DNA of 64,000 bases from Rosa chinensis (lineage: Eukaryota; Streptophyta; Magnoliopsida; Rosales; Rosaceae): positions 35,707,001 through 35,771,000 of the forward strand of contig NC_037090.1 of assembly GCF_002994745.2 (NCBI RefSeq), in the 5' to 3' direction. Below, in pieces: positions 9,926 to 20,703 of this stretch (positions are counted from its first letter, which is position 1; each line of letters begins with the position of its first letter). A model generated the notes under the pieces. The model was not told the DNA's origin. It saw nothing but the letters and a program-made list of their open reading frames with translations, and searched no databases. A program made the translations under genes and the position numbers.

Positions 9926-10780
9926 CACAAATAAGAAATTATGTTGTTTGAATAACACCCCATTGACCTGTCAGCTATAATGTTTGGGCATTTGAGAGGG
10001 AAAAGGCTAAAACTTGTTGGAGGGAATTCGGAAATTTCTGCTAGGGTTCAATATAGGAAATTTCAATATTTTTTAAACGACATTTAATTGTTGTCTAAAT
10101 CTACTCATATCTTCAAAATGAAACAATTATGGTTTTCTATGTATTCAAACATTATCTGTTGTCTGAAAAATCAGATGACAGAAAATCAACCTTCTATCGT
10201 CTGATAGCTTTTTTGGCATAGTGAATATACGAAGGTTATAAATTGAAATACATATTGAGAATAAAAAAAAAACAAAAATATGAGAACAATTAACCACGGT
10301 TGGAGCAATATGTAATGTAATTCATTATAGTTCGATCAACACTACACTTACAATTGGTATTAGCGTATATTTAGTCTAATTTTTTTCATTGGATTTGATT
10401 ATGCAACAACAGTCTCTAGTTTGTATTGAGGTAATGGCAACTTGTTTCTATTATGTAGCTTGTATATGAATATATTATTTGAAAGCACAAAAAGAGAATG
10501 CCCAGATGAGTTTGGACTCTTCTTCTTCTTCTGTGCTCGGAAGTCTGGATGATAAAACTGGTGAGGAAGGTGAAACTGAAGCTAGCAATGTCAATTATTG
10601 TTGTGTTTCTCAATTATACGTTTCTGCCAAGTCAATTATTTTTTCTAGGTCCCAAATCAATTTTTTTTTTCTGGGTGCCCAAATCAATTTTTTTTTTGGG
10701 TCAAAAATTTTGTAGGTTTAATTAATATACATATTTGTTATATAGGACAAAAAAGAAATCAAATATTAATATACATATTT
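9926..10780. other. Intergenic, no gene seen
   Basis: AT-rich. 10480-10700 holds (TTC)n and poly-T stretches; 'CCCAAATCAATTTTTTTTT' occurs twice (10650-10700) and is echoed near 24360, so this may be the outer part of the repeat that follows. Confidence 0.4.
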
Positions 10781-11420
10781 GGGGGGAAATAGAGAGCTAA
10801 TGGAGGGCAATAAAAGTCTGTTAAAGGTTTATTGGGGGCAATAAATGTTTTGAATCGATGTAATCTTTTTTTTTCTTAATCAAAGTTTTATTTGTCTAAT
10901 TTTAGGGAGAAAAGTTCTCATTCCGGCGACCGAAATGTCTATTGGGGAGCAATACAAATTTATTAGCGGGGAGTCGGAGATAATAAACCTCTCCGGCCCC
11001 ATATGAGATCTTCGACAACTTTTAAGGATTTTCAGCGAGGTTTCATAAACCTATGTTGCCCCCCAATAAAGGTCTATTGGAGGGTAATAGAGGTTTACTA
11101 TTCTTCTATTAGGGGGCAGTAAAGGTCTATTTGGGGTTTAATTAAACTTTTCCAGCGACCTATGAGATCTCTGATGACCTCTTTAGGGACCTCTGGCGAG
11201 GTTTTCAAAGAAGTTTGGTGGGTTGCGGCCAGTGACCGGACTCTCGCGAAGACGCAAAGTCTCCAATGGCTTCTCTCTCTCTCTCTCTCTCTCTCTGTGT
11301 AACAAAGGATTGAGGGTAAAATAGTCTCAAAAAAAAAAAAAAAAAAAAAAAACTTAATTGGGTATTATGAAAGAGCTTTATTAGAGTCTTTATGAGTAAG
11401 GACTAAGGAGGATACTTAAT
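10780..11420 (+). mobile_element. Non-coding 'CAATAAAGG' family element, copy 1
   Basis: Shares long stretches with 24380-25050: GGGGGCAATAAATGTTTTGAAT, CTAATTTTAG.GAGA, CCCATATGAGATC, GACCTATGAGATCTC, GACCTC(T/C)...GCGAGGTTTTCAAA, a CCGGTGACCGGA-like block, a CT tract and GAGGGTAAAATAGTCT. Internal words of the type GGGGGCAATA(A/G)AGGTCTATT recur at short spacing. No coding capacity. Borders are approximate. Related words in inverted orientation lie at 37640-37930. Confidence 0.6.
11273..11297. repeat. (CT)n microsatellite
   Basis: About 12 CT units near the right side of the preceding element; the second copy has only a short CT stretch at the same place. Confidence 0.85.
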
Positions 11421-12239
11421 GGGGCACAGAAACATTATTACTTTTCTTCCTCTCCTTCATTTTTGGTTGCTGCAATAGCAACAGATGTTACTTTTATGTA
11501 AGGACTAATTTCAGTTTACCCCCTTGAGGTTAGGGGTCGTCATCATGTTAGTCCTTCTAGTTTCAATTTAATCAGTAACACTCTTGAACTCTCCAAATTC
11601 ATCAGCCGTGTCCAATTTTTGGACCTCCGTCCAAATTGGCCGTTAAATATGTTATGTGGGCCTCTTTTAGGGGGTGAAAGGGTAATTTTGAGCTCCACAT
11701 TATAAATAAAATAAAATAAAATCTGTTTTTTTTTTCTTGTTTCTTTAATTTTTTATAATTTTTTTTAATAAGTTTGTCTTCAACCTATACATCACAAGTT
11801 ATAATAGGTTTATAAAAACAAAAAAAATACTCTAGGTGGTTAAAAAGTCGCTCACTGGTCTACGATATTTGTAATATATCTCCGATAAAGTGAAGAATTT
11901 TAGAAAAAAAAACCCGGAGCATCGCGTGGGCTTACATTTCCTAGTTTATTCCAAAGTTCAATAAAATTCTGACCTCCTTTCTCTCAAAAAAAGAAAAAAA
12001 AAATTAATTAGGTAAGTTGAGGACCTGGGAGCAACGCGAAGGAGGTGGAGCGACGTGAAGCAAGACCCGAAGTTGAGGACGGCGATCTTCACAAATGAAG
12101 CTGACGATCTGGGTCGTCTGAACCGAGGAAGCCGGTATGAGTGCTTTGCAGTGATATTGGGAACTGGGCAACGACACCAGGAACTGAAAAACCTTGTTCT
12201 GAAAAGATGACCGCGATTTGGAAAGCTGAAGCCGATCTT
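11421..12239. other. Intergenic with a decayed Helitron-type end and MULE-like terminal words
   Basis: 11500-11720 has phrases typical of plant TIR-element ends (ACTAATTTCAGTTTACCCCC, TTAGTCCTTCTAGTTTCAAT) but no partner end was found. The Helitron-like terminus is listed separately. 12010-12240 is GC-richer and corresponds in position to the leader of the gag element, though little sequence is shared before 12250. Confidence 0.35.
11913..11944 (+). mobile_element. Decayed Helitron 3' terminus (candidate)
   Basis: CCCGGAGCATCGCGTGGG could be a mutated hairpin, followed after about 10 bases by CTAG and then T. Helitrons end in a GC hairpin plus CTRR and insert before T. Similar to the better-preserved end at 23672-23702. 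Confidence 0.4.
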
Positions 12240-12395
12240 GAGAGGGACAATTTTTTTTTTTTAAGGGTGGCGGTAGAAAGAAGAGAAAGTTTTTTTTTTC
12301 TAGGGTTTGGGTTTTTTTTTTTTTTTTTTTTTCTCTTCGAAGCTAGGGCTAGAGACTCGTGCTAATAATGTATAAAAGTAAATGAGAATTGGTCT

Positions 12396-12429
<34 letters not shown>

Positions 12430-12628
12430 AACCCCCACCCCATTCCCACCCTTGATGGGGCTCAAACTCCTGACCTCTTATTTCATTTCATTTGATAGTC
12501 CCTTTATAAAAGGATAAAATTACAATGGAAATATCAATTACAATAATGATAGTAAATGCTGATTGAGCTGTAATCGTAATTCCTTGATTCCCTCTTCATT
12601 AGTTACTTTGACGAAGGAACATAATGTG
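12240..12628 (-). mobile_element. Degraded second copy of the gag-element LTR and leader end
   Basis: Aligns with 2190-2493: GTGGCGG(C/T)AGAA, a GAAAGTTTTTTTTTC run, CTAGG.TTTTG, CGTGCT.ATAA, AAAAGTAAA, GAATTGGTCTA, then ATTACAA.GGAAATATCAATTACA, GTAAATGCTGATTGAGCTGT and GACGAAGG.ACATAATGTG. Homology stops at 12628, where the TIR element begins. An extra insertion sits at about 12397-12478. Confidence 0.75.
12397..12478 (-). mobile_element. SINE-like or poly-T insertion inside the LTR copy (candidate)
   Basis: Compared with the LTR at 2315-2493, about 80 extra bases follow GGTCTA: a long T run, an A run, C-rich DNA and GATGGGGCTCAAACTCCTGACCTC. Its complement, GAGGTCAGGAGTTTGAGCCC, resembles a pol III B-box region of a plant SINE. 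No target duplication found. Confidence 0.3.
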
Positions 12629-12768
12629 TTTCGTCAGTTACATATAAGTGTCATTTTAAAACTTATATTAGTCATAAGGCCACTTAAATTTTTTTTGCAC
12701 ACATCAGGCCAGTTTAATGCTCAAAAGCATCAGTTTCTTTTTTGTTACACCAATTTTGCCCTCAACTC

Positions 12769-12831
12769 TCTCTCTCTCTCTCTCCCCCCTTTCTTTGATA
12801 GAGCTGTTTTTCGAAAACAGATCACTCTCTC

Positions 12832-12896
<65 letters not shown>

Positions 12897-12902
12897 CTCT
12901 CT
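12769..12902. repeat. (CT)n microsatellite inside TIR copy A
   Basis: Two CT blocks; the larger (about 12825-12893) has over 30 units. A matching (GA)n tract lies at the equivalent place of inverted copy B (63731-63809), so the tract belongs to the element. Confidence 0.9.
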
Positions 12903-12925
12903 CGCCCTGGCGTTGCCGATCTGGA

Positions 12926-13189
12926 ATGTCGAACTCGACGATCTCAAGTCGCAAGCTACCGTCCCGCAAGTCGCTGACGACTCCTTACTCTCGTCCGCCT
13001 CCGAACAAAGCCGAGCAAGGGAAGCGTTGGTTGTCCAACGTTGTTGATCCGGCTTATCGGCTCATCTCCGGTGGCGCCACTCATCTTTTTACCTCTTTCT
13101 TCTTGCTGGTGAATTTTGTCAATGCTCTACCGGCGCCTAATGTCCAGCCATCACGGTCAATCCCTATTCTTTCTATGTTAGGGTTTTGA
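12926..13189 (+). pseudogene. Captured exon resembling the N-terminus of plant nucleoporin NUP1/NUP136
   Basis: From ATG 12926 the frame reads MSNSTISSRKLPSRKSLTTP, then YSRPPPNKAEQGKRWLSNVV, then DPAYRLISGGATHLFTSFF. Plant NUP1 (nuclear basket, mRNA export) begins with the same order of features: a basic Arg/Lys stretch, TPY.RP, a W(L)S..VDPA.RLI block and an LF.S end, thought to form the amphipathic membrane helix. After about 13108 the sequence no longer resembles NUP1. The FG-repeat body is absent. It is flanked by the element's CT tract and AT-rich DNA, so it is best seen as a gene fragment carried by the TIR element; the ATG could still be translated. The upstream serine/leucine run of this frame is only the CT tract. 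Confidence 0.6.
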
Positions 13190-13989
13190 GTTGAAATTTT
13201 TGGGGTTAATTTGAAATTGGATTCAATTAGGGCATTGGATTCATGTATATTCATTAATTGATGGGAGCAATATTGGTTGATTGACATTTGTGAAGTTTTA
13301 TAGAATACTATTAATAAAATTTTGACTATAAGCTTCGATTGTGCTTGCTTGGCTTTGCATACTACTACATGCTATTAAACATGAAAAGAATGCCTTCACA
13401 TAAAAATTCTGTAGTGTATAATTAATCATTATCTCTAAGTTTAATTATGGAGTCTGGTTTGCTTCAATATGTTCTTTAGGATGGAGACGTAATAACGAAC
13501 AGGGTGCACAGGTCTGACAAATATATTGTCTCGGTTTTCAAAACAATGCCTTGGTGCTTCATTGTTTATCTATCGAATAAATAAATGATTGCATCCTTTG
13601 TGTGTATCAGTGTGTATAAATGATTGCATCCTTTGAAGTCCATTGATTCATTTTAGAGGTCTATACATATTTCTTTAGTTTGGAATCTTTGTGCTGATAG
13701 ATGAAATGTTTATTTAGAGGATGCACAGAAATGTGTAGTGAGTGTGTACAAAAGTAAGGGACCCTTCCATAACTAGTGAGTGCACAAACAATTACACATT
13801 GATACACAGTAAACAACCATCTGTCATAATTAAACCAAGCAGCTCAAGAGGTTTTAGCGAGACAGCTCAAGATTTATGGTGACATTTTGAAAATCCTTCT
13901 TCTATATGGGCCGGACCCATATCTCTACCATTTCTTGTTGGAATTTGTGTTACACTATTAACATGTATAATAAGTTGGTTTTGTGCAAT

Positions 13990-14275
13990 CAGTATCTATG
14001 TCAGTAGCTTTTTATTATTGGTCCAGTAACTTTGTATATGTTATAGTAGTTTTTTGTACATGTGTCAATAGCTTTTTATTACTAGTCCAATAGTTTTGTA
14101 CATGTTTTACAATAGCTTTATATACCTAGTTAGTAGCTTTTTTTACTGGTCCAGTAGCTTTGTACATGTTTTACAGTAGTTTTCTATACCTGTGTCAATA
14201 GTTTTTTTTATTACTGGTTTAGTAGCTTTGTACATGTGCTATAGTAGATTTTTGTACCTATGAAAGTAGTTTTTT
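13990..14275 (+). repeat. Degenerate minisatellite, AGTAGCTTT type, block 1
   Basis: Repeating words AGTAGCTTT(TT)ATTACTGGTCC and AGTAGCTTTGTACATGTTTTAC with higher-order spacing of about 60-65 bases; some four to five units, imperfect. Confidence 0.7.
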
Positions 14276-14324
14276 AGATTGCTTATTTTTCATTATCTAG
14301 TTGATAAAGTGTTTGGCTCCAGTT

Positions 14325-14376
14325 TTGTTGCAGCTGGTCAACAGTCTCTTTTCTGCGCTGGCCTGCCAGCACCATT
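14325..14376 (-). other. Leader stub and primer-site-like sequence of a Gypsy-type element
   Basis: On the minus strand the LTR is followed by AATGGTGCTGGCAGGCC, similar in type to the TGGCGCCG-like primer sites of Gypsy elements, and then GAGACTGTTGACCAGCTGCA. No gag follows. Confidence 0.35.
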
Positions 14377-14850
14377 TGGGTGCGGTCGTCGGGGGTGTCC
14401 ATTGACCTGACTTCTTTTGAGCGATTGTGGATGAGGAGAGTACCAACCTCGTCGCAGGATTCTTTGTGCCTTATGGTGAGGACTTTTGCTGAGCTTCTTC
14501 AAAATCACACAATCGATACTCGACGTCATAGATCGAGCAGAGCGAAAATCACTGGGAAGTGGGGAGAACTTGCTAAAGCGTGACTTTAGCTTGGCTGGTT
14601 TGCGAGGGTGTTACCCTTGCTTGGCTGGTTCTGTAACCGTTGTGGTCGTGGTACTACAGTCGGCTCCCTAGGAGACTAGGACCGAAGCACGTTGACAGAG
14701 GGTTTGGTGGCACTGACAGTCGACTCCTGAGGATTCTGGGACTGGAGTGTGGTCACCGGTGAGAGAAGGAAAGGGATTGCTCCGGAGAGGCTTGAATAAT
14801 CGTAGAGATTAATTGATGAATTGTGTGTCTTGTTACTTCGTTGTAGCCTC

Positions 14851-14859
14851 TATATATAG
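14851..14859 (-). promoter_or_regulatory. TATA box of the Gypsy-type LTR
   Basis: TATATATAG region read on the minus strand (CCTATATATAGAGG), 30-190 bases downstream of the tandem array and within the LTR. Confidence 0.5.
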
Positions 14860-14890
14860 GCTACCAAGCCATAGTGGTTGGCCTTAAACA

Positions 14891-15040
14891 AATCATGATG
14901 GGTTAAGCACTTAAGCACTAATGGAATCATGGTGGTTTAAACACTTAAACACTAATGGAATCATGGTGGTTTAAACACTTAAACACTAATTGAATCATGG
15001 TGGTTTAAACACTTAAGCACTAATGAAATCATGATAGGTT
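14891..15040. repeat. 34-bp tandem repeat in the LTR U3 region
   Basis: AATCAT(G) words start at 14891, 14925, 14959, 14993 and 15027, exactly 34 bases apart. Each unit contains GGTTTAAACACTTAA(A/G)CACT or a close variant, with only a few substitutions. Confidence 0.95.
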
Positions 15041-15774
15041 TTCCCTATTGGCCACCATGAAATGTAGTGGAATGTTTCCCCACGTGCCTGCCATATTCCT
15101 TCATTGAATGGAGTATGAATATTTGCATGGGCGTGCCTTTTCTTGCAGCTTGCATAATCTTCCATAATTCTGCAGGTAGGCTTTATTTAGCCTCTAAATA
15201 ATATATTTTGAACTTGTCGACAATATATAGCTTGAGCCACTGACATTGGCTCAATTTCTCCAAAACACGTCTTGTCAGGCCAAGATGCTCATTTTGGGTT
15301 CAAACATAAAGAGTGCCACGTTTGCAGCACAACGATACATTGTTGTTTTTAGTTTTCATTTCAAATACTAATATCTTGTTGTATCTCTGTTATTGCAGAA
15401 TTCTTTTGCATATGTAGTAGTCAATTTCGAAAATCATGTGAATTTGGATATTGAAGCCTCCATGGACCAAGAGATTATTTGGCCAACCAAAAAATGTTGA
15501 ACGTGCTGAAGGTGGCAAAATTATGCCTATGGGTTTAGAGCATCACCATTGAAAAATGATAATAGCATTACAATATTGACGGTAGTTTTATACAACTATT
15601 GTAATAGATTTTCACCACTATGGTAGTGACTTTTGACAACTATGGAAGTTAATTTTTACATTGTGATATCATTGTTGAATGTTGCATACTTTTTATATCA
15701 TTGAATATGTTTTCTTTACTCGATTGCAGTAGCATTTTTGTTTTGGTTGTATCTTTTACATTTCCATAGATTTG

Positions 15775-16240
15775 TTAGTCGTTGAGAATAGCTCTCTCAA
15801 TCTCTTGGAGTAGCTTTTGTTCTGTGTGATAGTAGTTTTTGTCCTGCTTGGTTATAACTTTTGGCATTGATGAGAGTAGCTTTTGTTGCTGGTGATGATG
15901 ACAATAGCCATTTGTTGTTGGTGAGAGTATCTTTTTGTGTCGGTGACAATAGCTTTTGTTGTTGGTGACAGTAGCTTTTGTGACCTCGTTGGAAATCTCA
16001 CCAGCGTACCTTTTGTTTGTGATAGTAGCTTTTGTTGTTGGTGATAATAAATTTTGTGACATCGCCAGAAATCTCACCAGCATAGCTTTTGTTGCTAGTG
16101 ACAGTAGCTTTTATTGCTAGTGATAGTAGCTTTTGTGACCTCACCGGAGGTTGCCTAAAATCTCATCAGAGTAGTTTTTATTGCTAGTGACAGTAGCTTT
16201 TGGTGTTAGTGACAGTAGGTTTTGTAGTCGCTGAAAGTTG
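15775..16240 (+). repeat. Minisatellite AGTAGCTTTTGTTG, block 2
   Basis: Over ten imperfect units built on (G)ACAGTAGCTTTTGTTGTTGGTG, broken by GTGACCTCGCCGGAAATCTCACCAG spacers. The same unit in complement (AACAAAAGCTACT) fills 62400-62990 in copy B. The frame that runs through it on the minus strand is a repeat artefact. Confidence 0.9.
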
Positions 16241-16822
16241 GCCAGAGACCAGTCGGAGGTCGGCCGGAGTTGACCGGAGACCTCGCCAAAGAGGAGAGAG
16301 AGAGAATGGTTGTTGACTTTTTACTCTAGTTTTTGTAGTCGCTGAAAGTTGATGAAAGAGAGAATGGTTGTTGACTTTTTGTTAGTGACAGTAGTTTTTG
16401 TAGTCGCTGAAAGTTGACCAGAGACCAGTCAGAGGTCTGCCGGAGTTGACCGGAGACCTCGCCAGAGAGGAGAAAGAGAGAATGGTTGTTGACTTTTTAC
16501 TCTAGTGGCATTTATGTAAATATGTTGGTTTTTTATATCCAAAATATAACACCATTTTTAATCTAGTGGTTTTATGAGAGAAAAAATTAATTGGTGACCT
16601 TATAGCTAAAATAACATTCAAATATACACTTATACTCAAATTAATTTATAAGAGTAAATGTTTTCATATAATTATTTTTGTTTTTCCTGGAATATGCCTG
16701 GAATCCAGATTACATGAGAATTTGTTTCCTTATGGGTGTGGAAGACCGACCAATTATAGCGTATAAATAAAATCCTGGTGTCTACCCTAGATAGATCAAG
16801 GTGACGAAGTTGTTCGAAGCTG

Positions 16823-17506
16823 ATGGAGGAGATGGTGGTGCTTCGGTTATCCACCAAAGTGAAACAAGAAAGTAGCCCATACCCAGATCGGGGGGAGGTG
16901 AGCGAGGATTATATTGAAAGTAAGGTTTTCGAGGGCAATTGGGAGCCGCAGTAGCCTTGATTACCCAGTTATTTGGGAGGAGCGCTCCTAGATTTGAGAC
17001 AATTTTGGGTCAACCTCCGATCTGTCCAGAATGTTTCATCCCCCTACAGGACTAGGTGCACACAATTAATCGCAGAATCTCTGTCACTCATGCGTGTCCC
17101 CGAGGAGGAACATCCCAATGCCATCAACAAGTTACTGGAGGTGCTTGACGCCACAGTCTCCACCGAGCTGCCTATTGACGTGGCCATATGGGACATGACT
17201 TTTCTATTCGGCAGCGATGCCGTATCTGAATCCATGGACATGTATAAGCCCAATCTTGTTCCCGCGACAAGGTCATCGATTGAAGCCCTGGAGAGAGTGA
17301 ACTTCGATCATACGTTGCCTTTTGAAGATCCATGTGTTATTTGTTTGGAGGATTTCAGTGTTGATCAAATGGTTATCCACTTGCCCTGTTCGCACTATTA
17401 TCATGAACATTGCATTGTCCAGTCACTGGAGATCAGTCACATGTGTCCCCTCTGCCGCTACCCAATGCCAACTCTGGTGGAGGAAGTGCCTCCTCAACCC
17501 TGTTGA
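16823..17506 (+). pseudogene. RING-H2 finger protein (E3 ubiquitin ligase type), two in-frame stops near the 5' end
   Basis: One frame runs from ATG 16823 (MEEMVVLRLSTKVKQESSPY) to the stop at 17504, but carries TAG at 16952 and TGA at 16958. Below the stops it is open for 182 codons; the first Met is at 17090, giving 138 residues. The C-terminal part has CVICLEDF..12..CSHYYHEHC..10..CPLC, a full C3H2C3 RING-H2 set, preceded by FEDP as is usual. RING-H2 proteins hand ubiquitin from E2 to substrates. No membrane segment is seen. Either translation starts at 17090, or an intron removes the stops, or the gene is dead. The coding region has ordinary base composition and is not obviously transposon-derived. 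Confidence 0.65.
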
Positions 17507-17509
17507 GCC

Positions 17510-20343
17510 CCAGTATGCCTCTTCATTTATTTGCAATTGCTAGTTTAGTTTCTTCTTCTATTGTCACAGTCTAGTGCTGTTTAATTTGCTGAAATTATAA
17601 TCTTTTCTACACTTATGCTTTACAACTGGTCATTGCCTCTTCAGGTTTCACATCTTGTTTCAAACTATAATTCAAAGCTTCATTTTAGTTTGATCAATCT
17701 GTATTAACAGTTTTTTGTTTAAAAAATTGATACCCATGTTGTCACTTTTGGTCCTGAATCATACCCCTGTAAAAAGTTGCTTGCTTTAATTGTTGATCTT
17801 CTCTGAGAAGATGTGAAATTTGCAAAACTTGGGGTGTGCTTCATATGAAACTTATAAGGTCTTAGTTTTGACTTCTTGGACTTACGTGCATTTGAATACA
17901 TTCATGTTTAGTTGCTTAAGTTGTGCACTATCAACAATGCAAAAGAAGAGAAGTTGGAAGATATGCTTCATGTGACCATAACCATTTTCTGGTTTTGGAA
18001 GCAAAGTAGTACCAGTATTCTAAGTTAACTTCGGCTTAGGAATCAGTTTAAACTTGTGTAATAGACAGCTACTTTGCGGCTGGGCAGAGCTGAATGAAGC
18101 TTCTGTATCCACATAATTTAGTGTTGTCGGATGTAAGAAACCACAGACATTTCATCTTTTGTTCTGCCTCATGACTTTGTTTGCATCATTACAAAAGGGT
18201 ACTAAGACAAGTAGTTACATCTGAAGGGTTCATTCTGTCACTACTATATTCTTTAAGAATCATACTGAGGTAGTGCAAAAATCTTGAGTTGTAATAGTTC
18301 TGTTGAATGGCAATTTGACCTTTTGATTCCAAATTTTTTTTTTTTTTTGTCAGGTTTAATTATCGACACATGGCCAATACTTTATCCCTGTACAGGTAAG
18401 CACACAGATCTTCTCCTCCTAGATGATCTTTTTTTCTTTTCTCATGTAAATAGTTATGTTTTCTTTTGATTTAAAGGACGGTTAGCCACTTGGAATACCT
18501 GATGAGAGGATAATACTTATGCTGGCAGGTGACATAGCCTGTAATGCTAGAAACAAGTACCCTGCCCAAGTTTTAATAATGAAAACCACAGACTCAACTT
18601 GTATGGAGATAATGTTGAGGTGAGATTCCCTGATTATAGGCTGATTCCAGAGACTCAACTTGTATGGTATACGTGTCTACCTGGGTACTATGTCGATATT
18701 GTGAGAGTGAGACTGATCGAGAACTGAGAATTTAGGTGAATCTGATTGTTTCTCCTTTTGAATGTACTTCTGCTGTATTTATTTTCTAAATTTCTTTTTC
18801 TTCTTCTGGTTATAAACCAAAACTTGATTCTTTGGAAGTAACAAAAATATGAAGTTCCCTATTCGATTATGCTTCCCAATTTCCTTGATTAACTCCTCCT
18901 TTGCAACCTCTGCCCCAATCTGAAAGCAGGGAGTTTCTGTACATATATTATAGTGAATTACCAATGCAGGAGAGAATCCTGATTGCTAGATGAACCCTAT
19001 GCAACAAAATTCAAGATACCTCAGCAACTTTTCGTTGCTATTTATTTTTCGTTTAGCATTTCACTGTATTCCCCCCTCTCCAATTTAGCATCTTCTGTGC
19101 TTAATTTGATTGTTCAACATTTATATTTAGCGGCTATTTATCAGCTCTCTTGTATTGCTGTGTATACTTGCGATTTGAACTTGTGTAATCACTCATTCTT
19201 ACTTGTTTTATTATCACTGTTGCTAATGATAAATAGGCACTCTTTTTTAGCTTAGATATTTATGAGCTGCTGACCGTTACTTGAGGCACTTGGGATCCTA
19301 AATGAGATATGGGGGACCCAATCAGGGTCCGCTGTGTGAGAAGCATATACCGAATGCTGAAAACCCCATGTGCTATAACACACCAATATTAGAGAAAATT
19401 AGACTTTCTAAGATCTGTGTGAACATGTGCGTGCGTTTTTTTTTTTGGGAGTTTGAGAGCAAATTCACTGTTCACCACCACCAGAATACCAACTAATGAG
19501 CAAGCCATGCCTACCATAAAGCTGAAGGGAAAGCGGGTGTGAGAACCCTTGTTGCTTGAAGCTTATTATTTGTAGTCTTATTTTGTCTGTATATTTTGGA
19601 CTTCCATCTGCTCATTAATTGTGAAATAGGGGACCGTGATGTTGTCCCGAGTAGAACTTGCTTCAAGGACATGAAAAGCATCTGGGATGATGTAGGTATA
19701 GTTTGTAGCTTGAATGGTCATACAAGGGGATATTTTTAGCATTTCATGCTTCTTTATACGGATCTGTTAATGATATATATCATGTTCAGTTGTTATAATA
19801 TGTAGTTACATTTTGTGTATACTTCGATTAGTTGCAATTGTAAAGCATTAGAAGGAGTAATTGAGATGCGACACTATGTTCAGATTTTTGCATATCTTTG
19901 GACAATTATTATATAAGGGTAGAGGACCATGGACCAGTGATGCATCAGTTGGTGATATGGTTAAACGACCACACCTCTAAATTATACATAGGCATTATGT
20001 ACCGCAGGATTCATGGCCGAACTTGCCTTTGGACGTATCCTTGAATTTGATCGAACCATGCTGAGAATGCATCACTCACATATTTCTGTCTCTGTTAGAA
20101 AAAAAACTGAAGAGACTGAGATCTGGAAAGTAGTTCGTTTGTTTTGTATTTAAGCCGGAATATGCCACGGATTTTCAATGTCTCTTTTAGTTTTTTCTTT
20201 TTCTTTTGGACAAAGGATCTAAATTAGAAATACAACAAACTTCATAGATAAGAAACTTCATTAAAGTACTAACACAGCACGAAGTTTTGGATTAAACAGT
20301 TCACATTTTCCTAGCCAAAATAGTAAAAAACTATATGCATTAG
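17510..20343. other. No gene recognised
   Basis: Short frames only. 17510-18500 could include the 3' UTR of the RING gene. 18330 and 18430 have T runs. GAGACTCAACTTGTATGG is repeated at 18588 and 18650. 19300-19500 and 19500-19720 have short protein-like stretches without motifs. Confidence 0.4.
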
Positions 20344-20703
20344 CTAAAGCACAAACAAATCTGGATATTTAGCCATGACTTGAGTCTCCAACTCGCATGT
20401 TGCTTCCTCGATCCCATGATACTGCCAGAACACTTTCACCAAGCGAATGCTCCTACCAGGAAGAATTTGTTCTTTTTCATCAACAATTCTAACCATCCTC
20501 TCGTCATAGGATAGATCTTTGTGAATTTTCAAATCTTTCCAATTCAAAACATGTGAAGCATCTTCATGGTTTTTCTTCAAAACAGAGATATGGAATACAT
20601 CACGGACACCGGATAGTTTAGCTGGAAGAGCTACTCGATAAGAATGTTCACCAACTACATCCGAAACCTCAAAAGGACCAGCAAACCGCGGAGTGACTTC
20701 CAA
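20344..20703 (-). pseudogene. Ty3/Gypsy pol C-terminal tail
   Basis: A 119-residue minus-strand frame reads PRFAGPFEVSDVVGEHSYRV, ALPAKLSGVRDVFHISVLKK, then LSYDERMVRIVDEKE, VKVFWQYHGIEEATCELE and a KYPDLF end. This is the stretch downstream of the integrase core of plant Gypsy elements (the 'PRF.GPF' domain leading to a chromodomain-like tail). The catalytic integrase and everything upstream are missing, and no LTR is adjacent, so it is a small remnant. It ends in a normal stop. Confidence 0.85.

Larger units (their letters stand above)
14377..15306 (-). mobile_element. Gypsy-type LTR (about 930 bp), minus orientation, inside TIR copy A
   Basis: Minus-strand ends are TGTTTGAACCC...CGCACCCA (TG...CA). 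A TATATATAG box lies at 14851-14859 with a transcript-start-like region after it, and a 34-bp tandem array lies just upstream of the TATA. Only a short leader stub follows the LTR, so it is a truncated insertion, not a clean solo LTR. The Gypsy assignment is by general look only. Confidence 0.55.
12634..16645 (+). mobile_element. TIR element 'copy A' (Pack-MULE-like) carrying a NUP1-like exon and a minisatellite
   Basis: The left end reads TTACATATAAGTGTCATTTT...CATAAGGCCACTTAAATTTTTTTT. The right end, complemented, reads GAGTATAAGTGTATATTTGAAT...ATAAGGTCACCAATTAATTTTTT: an imperfect terminal inverted repeat of about 60 bp. The right 400 bp match 62143-62500 in inverted orientation, and the left end matches the complement of 63890-64000, so two copies exist here. 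Inside, in order: CT tract, NUP1-like exon, AT-rich DNA, AGTAGCTTTT-type minisatellite (interrupted by a Gypsy LTR), a CCGGAG-rich block and the right end. No transposase is seen. Borders are good to about 10 bases; I could not establish a target duplication. Confidence 0.75.

Noticed and set aside
12563..12925. Upstream Ser/Leu-rich extension of the NUP1-like frame
   Set aside because: It is the translated CT tract and TIR; the resemblance to NUP1 begins at the Met at 12926.
13482..13560. Short stretch DGDVITNRVHRSDKYIVS recalling an oxygenase C-terminus
   Set aside because: Too short and lacking neighbours to support a gene call; could be further cargo of copy A.
14891..15040. Regularly spaced repeats resembling a CRISPR array
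   Set aside because: Units are contiguous 34-bp tandem repeats with no unique spacers, in a plant LTR.
15775..16083. Minus-strand frame of about 100 residues rich in SPTT and HHQQQ
   Set aside because: Translation of the AGTAGCTTTTGTTG minisatellite.
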